From Gammaproteobacteria bacterium (GTDB lineage Bacteria > Pseudomonadota > Gammaproteobacteria > Chromatiales > Sedimenticolaceae), in the NCBI GenBank assembly GCA_020445165.1, contig JAGRHE010000026.1, positions 1 through 22,730 of the forward strand: DNA of 22,730 nucleotides, written 5' to 3'. A model generated the notes under the pieces. That model did no database searches. It was not told the DNA's origin and worked only from the letters and a program-made list of their open reading frames with translations. A program made the translations under genes and the position numbers. Positions 1 through 7,076 of the stretch are shown here, piece by piece. Each line of letters opens with the position of its first letter. Position 1 is the first letter of the stretch.

Positions 1-1258
1 CCTTTGGCAGGTCCGCGTCGGCGCCCGCGGCGGGCAGCGGCGAACGCCGCCAGCGCTTCAGCCACAACGCCTCGGCCCACTCATGCGCTTCGGCCAGCAG
101 CACCAGGATCACGCCGAGTACGGCGATGAACAGGATCACGCCGACCGTCAGCATCGCCGGCGTCATGTATTGCTGGGTAAAGTCGTACAGCAGCCAGACC
201 ACGAACGTGGTGATCGCATAGGCCACGATCGCCAGGAAGCCGCGTCCGCCGGATGACAGGCCGCGGCTGTCGCGGAACAGCAATGCCAGTATCAGGACCG
301 ACAGGCCGATGCTGATCGCCGCCAGACCGTACCAGTTGGGTACCGGCACGACCGGCGTCGTGAACGCGAACTTGGGGTCGCGTTCGTCGTTGTACACACC
401 CCAATGGCTGCCGACATCGCCTTCCAGCTTGCGCTTCCAGGGCTGGTCGAAGGCCTCCATCAAGTAATAGGTCATGCCCTCGCGCTCGGCTTCGGCGAGA
501 AAGCGGCGCAGAAACTTGGCCTGATTGGCCCGGCTCGCCACCGCCTCCTGGCGGGTCCGCCCGTTGCTCGGCCAGCCGACCTCCGAGATCACGATCGGCT
601 TGCCCGGATAGGCCTGCTGCAGGTCGCGGTAGCGCAACATGACATGTTCGACGGCATTTTCGACCGGAATGCCTTCCCAGTAGGGCAGCATGTGCACAGC
701 GATGAAGTCGACCTTGGCGACCAGTTCGGGGTGCTCGAGCCAGACATGCCACGGCTCGGCGGTGCTGATCGGGGCCCACACCTGCTCACGCACGGTATCC
801 AGGTGGCCGATCATCTCCTCGACGGTCTGGTCTTTACGCAGCAGGGTCTCGTTGCCGACGATCACACGCACCACATGGCGATGGTTCTCGCGATAAACGC
901 GGATCAGGTCAGCAATTTCCTGCTTATTGCGCGCCTCTTCCGGGCCGATCCAGGCGCCCAGCGCGACGTTCAGGCCATGCACGGCGGCCAGGCGCGGCAC
1001 CTCGGCCATGTCGCCGCGCACGGTGTAAGTGCGAACGGCATGCGCATCACCGGCCAGCAGCGCGAGGTCGGAATCGATCTGGCCGATATCCGGCAGCTGA
1101 CCGCTGATCGGGCTCTGTTCACCACGCATCGGCGAGAACGAAAACCCGGCAACCTTGGATGGCCACGGCGGCTCGATTCCCGGGCGGTTGACCAGGCCCC
1201 AGAGGACAAGCGTAAGGGCACCCATCAACAGGGTGATCAGTAGACTGGCGCGGTTCAT
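1..1258 (-). CDS. GH17 (exo-beta-1,3-glucanase-like) membrane protein, N-terminal part; probably the start of a GH17-GT2 NdvB-type beta-glucan synthase
   Basis: The reading frame is open from an ATG at 1258 to the left edge (419 codons, no stop), so the gene is cut by the window. Residues about 5-22 form an N-terminal membrane anchor or uncleaved signal. Residues about 35-300 are a glycoside hydrolase family 17 domain: VGNET carries the expected acid/base Glu137 and ISEVGWPSNG the nucleophile Glu226, matching the family signature. YYLMEAFDQPWK and HWGVY are further family-typical stretches. Three hydrophobic segments follow (about 315-395). In Pseudomonas NdvB-like proteins this arrangement precedes a GT2 glycosyltransferase domain that makes beta-1,3-glucans, with GH17 acting as transferase or trimming enzyme. 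That C-terminal half is inferred, since it lies outside the window. The next gene upstream on this strand is the large CHAT protein, 131 bp away, so co-transcription is possible but not shown. Confidence 0.9.
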   Translation of the reverse strand, partial: MNRASLLITLLMGALTLVLWGLVNRPGIEPPWPSKVAGFSFSPMRGEQSPISGQLPDIGQIDSDLALLAGDAHAVRTYTVRGDMAEVPRLAAVHGLNVALGAWIGPEEARNKQEIADLIRVYRENHRHVVRVIVGNETLLRKDQTVEEMIGHLDTVREQVWAPISTAEPWHVWLEHPELVAKVDFIAVHMLPYWEGIPVENAVEHVMLRYRDLQQAYPGKPIVISEVGWPSNGRTRQEAVASRANQAKFLRRFLAEAEREGMTYYLMEAFDQPWKRKLEGDVGSHWGVYNDERDPKFAFTTPVVPVPNWYGLAAISIGLSVLILALLFRDSRGLSSGGRGFLAIVAYAITTFVVWLLYDFTQQYMTPAMLTVGVILFIAVLGVILVLLAEAHEWAEALWLKRWRRSPLPAAGADADLPK

Positions 1259-1293
1259 GGTGGACTCGGCGGGGGGGCGTAGACCAAGCGCTT

Positions 1294-1356
1294 ATTATTT
1301 GGCCAGCCTCGCGACCGCGTCCAGTAGATCAGCGCGCTTACATGACCGCGATCACA
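1294..1356 (-). promoter_or_regulatory. Possible CRP/Vfr-type site and -10 element upstream of the GH17 gene
   Basis: Read on the minus strand, 1356-1343 gives TGTGATCGCGGTCA, a good left half (TGTGA) and a partial right half (TCA then TG instead of CA) of a CRP-type site. A -10-like AATAAT lies at 1299-1294 with no recognisable -35. The site centre is about 62 bp upstream of the predicted transcription start (near 1287), the spacing of a class I activator site. This is pattern matching only. Confidence 0.22.
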
Positions 1357-1389
1357 TGCGCCGCCTTGCCGGACCGCAGTTCGGGCAAG

Positions 1390-4300
1390 TCATTCACCGA
1401 GTGCACGCACGCGCAAACGCTGAACCACGGATTCGAGGGCGTCGACCTGGGCCGCCAGCCGCCCTCTCACCTTGCGCGCCGTCTTGTGATCCCGCAGCAG
1501 CGCGAACATGCGTGTGAGGTAGTCCAGGTGTTCGATCACGGAGCGCACCTCGCGCGGACTGCCGCCGCGGCGGCGTACTTTTTCGTAACCGGCGACGATG
1601 TCATCGGCCTGCTCGGCGAAGTTCAGGTGCACGGTCGCGGACAGCACCAGGCAATCGGTCATGACCGCCGTGTTCCAGAAGTTGGAGACGACCCGATCAC
1701 GCGCAGCCGCCTGGGCACGGATCTCGTCACACGCCAGGTCGACCTCGCTGCGCAGCTTCTTGGTCGTGCCCAGGGTACGCTGGGTCCCGCCGAGGGCATC
1801 CAGTACCCGCGCGGTCAACCACTGTGTGCGCGAGTAGGCACAATCCGCCTGTCCAGTTTTTTCGCACAGGGCGAACGCCTCGCCGTAGTGGCGCACGCTC
1901 GCCTCGAGCCACTGGCTGCGCAACGAATGATCCGTGTTCAGGATCGCACGCCGCTTGTAGGCGGCACCGAGCAATGCCTGGCGCTCACTGGTCGACGCGA
2001 ACTCGCACAGCCGCGCAAGATCGGTGATCGCCTGCCCGGCACGGGCATCGGCCAGCTGCCTGGTTTCGTCGCGGTCATCTTCGATGGTCGATGCGACCGC
2101 CGCGCGTACCAGGAAGTTCGCGCGCTGCTCCAGCGCCCGCAGCGACATCCCGCCGCGCTCACCGCGCAGGGCCTGGTCCAGGTAGCGCACCGCATCGTCA
2201 GTCTCGCCCAGTTCGCCGTACAGAATACCCAGTGCCTCACACACATCCGCGCGCGACAACCAGTCGGACTGCACCTCACCCGGCACCCGGCCGAGGAGCT
2301 GATCGATACGCCCCCGCATCCAGCTCACGGTGTCGCCGTCGATGGCGGAGGTCTTGATGCGGCCGCACAGGTTGTTCAGCTCCACCACCAGTTCGGCGGG
2401 ACTGACGAACGGGCGCCTGGGTGCAGCCTGCGACACCGTGTCGGTGACGCGCAGGCGGAAGCCGGGGTCGCCATAGCATTGGTAAGCGCCCCAGGTGTTG
2501 GAACCCGGGTGCCGACGCCAGACCGCCTCACGGGCCGCGCGGCAGGCGTCGCCGAACGCCTCACCGCCGAACATCGCCTCGTAGAACACGCGCGCGAAAC
2601 GGGTGGCCGCGGCATCCTCGACCGCCCAACCGGCGGCGATCACGGCACGTACACCCATTTCAATGAACTCGACGCCGAGATTGGCCGCCAGTTCGTTCAG
2701 CCGCTCGGGGGCCTCGCTGCGGCCGAGATGGCAGCAGTTGATGAACACCAGTTCGGGCACGACACGCATCTGGCGCACATCCCCCGGGGTCAGGAAGCGA
2801 TCGGCACCGATGACCATTCCGGAAATGGTTTCCCCGGACGGTGGTCTGGCCATGCGGTGCACGCCGTGGCCGGCCAGGTGCAACACCCGGTAACCGCCGT
2901 CATGCAGCGCGGTGACGATGTCGCCAGCACGTCCGTTGATGACCTCGCGCGCCTGGTAGCCGTGCCGGCGGAAGGTGTCGCCGACCGCCTCGGCCTCCCT
3001 GCGCGCACCGTCGAGCTGGTCGAACGCAACTGCCGGTGACGGCTCGTGTGATCGCGGCGTGAGATCCGGATCTCCGACCACCAGTGCGTTCAGTGCCATG
3101 CTGTGGATCGGATCGTTGCGCTGCCTGCCGGCCTGCAGCTTGAGCTGGCGCAGCATGCCGGCCGCCACGGCCATCGGTTTGCCATCCTGCGACCAGCCGT
3201 CGCGCAGCAGCTCCCATGGGAAACGCGCCGATTGGCCATCGACCACCAGCACCATGTCACGCTTGTCCGGTGCCTGTTGCTTGAGACGGTTCGGGATCAG
3301 CATCTCGAACAGGGTCTTGGACACACGTGGATCGTCGCGCGTATCGGCCAGCGCATCGCGGATGAAATCATCGGCCAGGCGCATGTCGCCGGCGGACAAC
3401 GACTCCTCGATCCGGGCACGGTCGGTAAAGGCATGGAAGCGCAGACGCGACGTTTCCTGCAGGTACACGATCTCGAGCCGGTGCCACCAGTTGGGCGCCT
3501 CCTCGAAACGCACCCGGCGATGTCCGCCGACGCCCTGTTCCAGTTCGCGTGCCGGCCATTCCAGGTGCTCGCGGAACTCGTCGGTGTCGAGCAGCCGTTC
3601 CAGGTCGTGGGCCATCTGGATCGCAACGTCTTCGTACAGTTCGAGCAGGGTCAGCTCGTCGATCAGCACGTTACCGTCGAGACCGCTGATACGCAGGCGC
3701 GCATTGGCCCGGGTCACCGCGCGCAGGATCGCGGTAACCGAGTCACCGACCGACATGTTGTCGAATCCGGTTCCGATCAGCAGGCAATTGAGCTTGGCAC
3801 TACGCGGACCCGTGCCATCGGCAGCCCCGAATCGATCATCCGGCCAGCGCGCGACCTCGTAGGCATAGTCGAGAAACGCGGCGACCAGCGCCGCCTCGAG
3901 ACGCCCCGGCGTCAGCCCGCCGACCTCGCCCAGGCCGACCACCACGGCGCCACCCGGCTCGGTGAAGCGATCCGGGTGAATGAAGACATGGTGGGTGCCG
4001 AGCGCACCGGGATAGAGGTCGAGCAAGGCACGTTCGGACAGCGCCCCGTCGAGGCCGGCATCCAGTGCGCGTTCGGCACTGACGATGGTGTCACCGGCGT
4101 AGTGACCAACACAGACCGGGCTGTTGGCGTAGACCAGGTTGCCGTGATGCACCGCCAGGCGCACGCGCGTGGCCCTGGCTTCGCTGCGCGCCTGCGCGCT
4201 GATCCGTCCACCGCCGAACACGAAGCCGCGCAGATCACTCTCGGACGGGATGCTGTCCGGTACGGCAGGAGGCACCGGGATGCGCTCGTCCAGCGAGCGG

Positions 4301-6915
4301 CTGTCGCGCGACGCGGCGACCGGCTCGTTCTTTGGCAGACGCACGGTCTGGCCCGTCTGCAGCAGTTCGACATAGGCCGGGAATGCTGCGGCGTGGGTCA
4401 GCAGTGCATCGTGCTGCGCCCCTTCGACATACCAGGTCGGCACCCCGGGCAGGCGGCCGTTGTCCCAGGTGACCGTGCCATCGCCGCGCCGCGTGCCGAA
4501 GAAGCGCAACAAGGGACGCGGGAAGCCCGGCACGCTGTTGTCGCCGGTCGGATCCACTTCGAAGCCATTGACGGTCAGCTCGGCGCACCCGGCCACGTAG
4601 AGCAGGCGATCGGGGTCGGTCGGCGCGTCCGCCAGCTCGCGCCACAGGCGGCGCGCGCCGCTCAGGCCACGACCCGGCGGCAACGGCCAGCGTTCGTTCA
4701 GATCCCCGCGCAGGCCGGACCAGAAACCCGGTTCGGCGAAATCGTGCGCCGCATCGTCTGACGGCAGCAGCTCGAGCAGACCCGGGTAACGGCTGACGAT
4801 CTTGAGCAGGCCGTTGCGTGAACTGGTGATGTCAAGCAGGCGCAGCTTGGTCAGGGTCGGATTGAAGCCGGTCAACCAGCGCACGGCCTCGTGCGAGCCA
4901 CGATTCGGCGTACCGAGCATCAGCAGGCGGCTGTTGGCCAGGCGCTGCATGCGTTGCCACAGGCGCGGATGGCGCGCCAGCGTCAGGCGTGCGACCAGGC
5001 CCCCCATCGAATGCGCGACCAGGTGCAGCGGCTGGCCGGCGACCTCGCAATCGGTCAGCGCCGCGTCGAGCATGTCGGCCAGCCCCTGTACCGAATCGGC
5101 CAGAGAAAGGCGCCAGTCATAGGCATACGGCCGCACCTCGTGGCTGCGACTGAGGTAGACCAGGAACTCGCCATAGAAGTCCTCGAGCAGGCCATCTGCG
5201 CTCACGCCACTGGCGTCGATCGAGAGCTTGTCCAGCCCACCGAAGGCGAGATCGAGATACTGCAGCCAGACACGGTCACCGGACACCGACAGCGCACTGC
5301 CCATGGTGCCCGGCAGCACGATCGCGATCGGCCGTGGTCCCTGGCGTGCGCTGCGCGCAATGGCGGCACGCGACGCCGGCACGTCGTCCTTGTGGCGCGC
5401 CTCGGCCAGGGATTTGAACAGGCCGATATCGGCATCCTGGCGCAGCAGGCCGGAGACCAGGGCACGCACTGTGCCGGCATTGGTGAAGTAACGGAAGTGA
5501 TTGACGTCGGCACCCTCGTCGAACAGCTGCCGCACCTTGTTGTCGTCGCGGCGCAGGCCGCCGTACATCGAACCGGTGTTGACCACCAGGTCGTGTTCGC
5601 TGGCATAGAACCAGTCGGTGACCGCGTACTTGACCCGCTCCCACAGCGAGCCGGGCTTGAGATCCCCGGCAATGATCGACAGGTCGGCGTTGGTGCCCAG
5701 GCGCGGGTGATTGAGCAGCCTGACCAGCGCCGACTGCGGCATCATGGCTTCGAGTCCCGGCAGGCTGCGCGGATCGGTGCGCCGCTTGACCACCTCGAGC
5801 AGGAACCAGATCGCATCGCCGACGAAGGTCTCGCCACCGATGTAGTCGAGTACCGACAGCCAACGATCCAGTCGTGCCGATGCCAGCGTGGTACCGCGCG
5901 CCGGACAGGCCGCACGCACGAAACGGCGAACGCGCAGCCCCTTTCGGTCGAGCAGCGCAAGCAACTGCACCAGCTTGGCGCGCTGTTCCTGGTACCAGGC
6001 CTTGTCCACCTCGCCGCCATGACCGAGCAGGTCGCTGAGATCGGCGCGGGTGAACAGGCGATCGAGTGTCGCCTCGTTCAACACCTCGGCACCGCCCTTG
6101 CGCTCACCCAGGCAAAGCAGCTCGCCGACCAGGCCACCGCGTGAATGGCTGACCAGGTGCAACTCGCTGCCGTCGCGCAGCCGATCGGCCAGCTGCAGCG
6201 CGTTGTCGATCGGGCTCTCGGTCAGTGTGTGGTGCTCGAATCCGTAGATCTCGCTGCCAAAACGCCCCTGCAAAGCGGCGACCGCGGCACGCTGGGCCTG
6301 GCTCCGTTCCTGCCAGAGCTTGCCGAAGCTGCCGCGCGTGCTCGAAGCGGTACCGTGCAGAAAGACGAGAACCGCCTTGCCTGCACCGCCGATCGTGCCG
6401 GCGTGATGGGCCAGGCTGCCGTCATTGGTCAGGTCGATACGACAGAGGCCGGCACGGCCATCCTGCAGCTGGCGTTTCTCGAACCAACCGGCCAGGCCCT
6501 CGGCCGTGGTCGATGCCAGATCGATGTCGAAGAACTCGAGTGCCTGGATGACCCGCTTGCCCAGACCGCGACTGCTGACCGGTCCGCCGGCATACGCATC
6601 GATCTCCCACACGCCATCCTGGTCCGTGCCGCGACTGCCGGGCAGCGGCGCAGCAAACTCGTTGCGCAGGTCGTCGCTGCGCGTCCACAGCCTGAAGCCG
6701 TCGACGTACTCGACACAGGCCACGGTATCGGGTTCGAGCGGTGGCAGGGTCAATGCACTGCCGCCGTCACGCGTGGCCGCCAACTCGACCCGCTCGCGCA
6801 GGGCGATCTTGATACCGAGCTCCGGGTTGCCCCCCAGCCAGTCACGCTGACCGACATGCGCGACGCGTTCGCCGCGTACCTTCAGGCGGATGCGGTTGTC
6901 ACTGTCCCCGGCCAT
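1390..6915 (-). CDS. Giant protein: two alpha/beta-hydrolase (lipase-like) domains + CHAT caspase-like protease + helical repeat tail
   Basis: The protein has 1841 residues from ATG 6915. GGGGAG at 6928-6923 sits 7 nt before it; a TTG at 6918 is the alternative start. Residues 1-170 are an unassigned lead-in. Hydrolase 1 (about 175-500) has an oxyanion-type FLHG at 185-188, nucleophile elbow SHSRGG (Ser258), and candidate Asp442 and His473. Hydrolase 2 (about 525-855) is LCAT-like, with PGTMGS at 535-540, elbow AHSMGG (Ser636), Asp812 in GDGTV and His835. Residues about 910-1115 form a further domain with GHYAGD and VVVGLGEVG that I cannot name confidently. A CHAT protease (about 1218-1490) has His1350 in HLAGHG and Cys1395 in FINCCHLG, the caspase-like dyad. 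The tail (about 1505-1841) is helical and TPR-like. No signal peptide is seen, so it is probably cytosolic. CHAT proteases with TPRs act in bacterial immunity and cell-death pathways; an effector role here is inference. No partner gene is adjacent. Confidence 0.93.
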   Translation of the reverse strand: MAGDSDNRIRLKVRGERVAHVGQRDWLGGNPELGIKIALRERVELAATRDGGSALTLPPLEPDTVACVEYVDGFRLWTRSDDLRNEFAAPLPGSRGTDQDGVWEIDAYAGGPVSSRGLGKRVIQALEFFDIDLASTTAEGLAGWFEKRQLQDGRAGLCRIDLTNDGSLAHHAGTIGGAGKAVLVFLHGTASSTRGSFGKLWQERSQAQRAAVAALQGRFGSEIYGFEHHTLTESPIDNALQLADRLRDGSELHLVSHSRGGLVGELLCLGERKGGAEVLNEATLDRLFTRADLSDLLGHGGEVDKAWYQEQRAKLVQLLALLDRKGLRVRRFVRAACPARGTTLASARLDRWLSVLDYIGGETFVGDAIWFLLEVVKRRTDPRSLPGLEAMMPQSALVRLLNHPRLGTNADLSIIAGDLKPGSLWERVKYAVTDWFYASEHDLVVNTGSMYGGLRRDDNKVRQLFDEGADVNHFRYFTNAGTVRALVSGLLRQDADIGLFKSLAEARHKDDVPASRAAIARSARQGPRPIAIVLPGTMGSALSVSGDRVWLQYLDLAFGGLDKLSIDASGVSADGLLEDFYGEFLVYLSRSHEVRPYAYDWRLSLADSVQGLADMLDAALTDCEVAGQPLHLVAHSMGGLVARLTLARHPRLWQRMQRLANSRLLMLGTPNRGSHEAVRWLTGFNPTLTKLRLLDITSSRNGLLKIVSRYPGLLELLPSDDAAHDFAEPGFWSGLRGDLNERWPLPPGRGLSGARRLWRELADAPTDPDRLLYVAGCAELTVNGFEVDPTGDNSVPGFPRPLLRFFGTRRGDGTVTWDNGRLPGVPTWYVEGAQHDALLTHAAAFPAYVELLQTGQTVRLPKNEPVAASRDSRSLDERIPVPPAVPDSIPSESDLRGFVFGGGRISAQARSEARATRVRLAVHHGNLVYANSPVCVGHYAGDTIVSAERALDAGLDGALSERALLDLYPGALGTHHVFIHPDRFTEPGGAVVVGLGEVGGLTPGRLEAALVAAFLDYAYEVARWPDDRFGAADGTGPRSAKLNCLLIGTGFDNMSVGDSVTAILRAVTRANARLRISGLDGNVLIDELTLLELYEDVAIQMAHDLERLLDTDEFREHLEWPARELEQGVGGHRRVRFEEAPNWWHRLEIVYLQETSRLRFHAFTDRARIEESLSAGDMRLADDFIRDALADTRDDPRVSKTLFEMLIPNRLKQQAPDKRDMVLVVDGQSARFPWELLRDGWSQDGKPMAVAAGMLRQLKLQAGRQRNDPIHSMALNALVVGDPDLTPRSHEPSPAVAFDQLDGARREAEAVGDTFRRHGYQAREVINGRAGDIVTALHDGGYRVLHLAGHGVHRMARPPSGETISGMVIGADRFLTPGDVRQMRVVPELVFINCCHLGRSEAPERLNELAANLGVEFIEMGVRAVIAAGWAVEDAAATRFARVFYEAMFGGEAFGDACRAAREAVWRRHPGSNTWGAYQCYGDPGFRLRVTDTVSQAAPRRPFVSPAELVVELNNLCGRIKTSAIDGDTVSWMRGRIDQLLGRVPGEVQSDWLSRADVCEALGILYGELGETDDAVRYLDQALRGERGGMSLRALEQRANFLVRAAVASTIEDDRDETRQLADARAGQAITDLARLCEFASTSERQALLGAAYKRRAILNTDHSLRSQWLEASVRHYGEAFALCEKTGQADCAYSRTQWLTARVLDALGGTQRTLGTTKKLRSEVDLACDEIRAQAAARDRVVSNFWNTAVMTDCLVLSATVHLNFAEQADDIVAGYEKVRRRGGSPREVRSVIEHLDYLTRMFALLRDHKTARKVRGRLAAQVDALESVVQRLRVRALGE

Positions 6916-6946
6916 CAAGACACTCCCCGGTCAATGCAAGCAGGAT

Positions 6947-6968
6947 GCCTGAGACAGAACGCTCAGGC
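6947..6968. repeat. 7-bp inverted repeat in the CHAT/mutS divergent intergenic region
   Basis: GCCTGAG (6947-6953) and CTCAGGC (6962-6968) are perfect inverted arms with an 8-nt spacer. The element lies 31 bp upstream of the giant CHAT gene's ATG, inside its presumed 5' leader, and 109 bp upstream of mutS. It could be an operator or an mRNA hairpin. No T-run follows on either strand, so it is unlikely to be an intrinsic terminator. The rest of 6916-7076 holds the two divergent promoters, which I could not place with confidence. Confidence 0.45.
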
Positions 6969-7076
6969 TCACACTGAACTCTAGCATTCGAATTTCGACT
7001 GCGGCGGCGACGGGCGGCGCCTTCGCGTGAATGATAAGATCGCCGGCCAATTTCGCACCCAATCCTGCCGGCCGCG

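Noticed and set aside
1342..6144. Several long plus-strand open frames opposite the CHAT gene (for example 1342-3039, 3103-4761, 4891-6144).
   Set aside because: They are antisense shadows of a high-GC gene; none shows a recognisable motif or a plausible ribosome-binding site.
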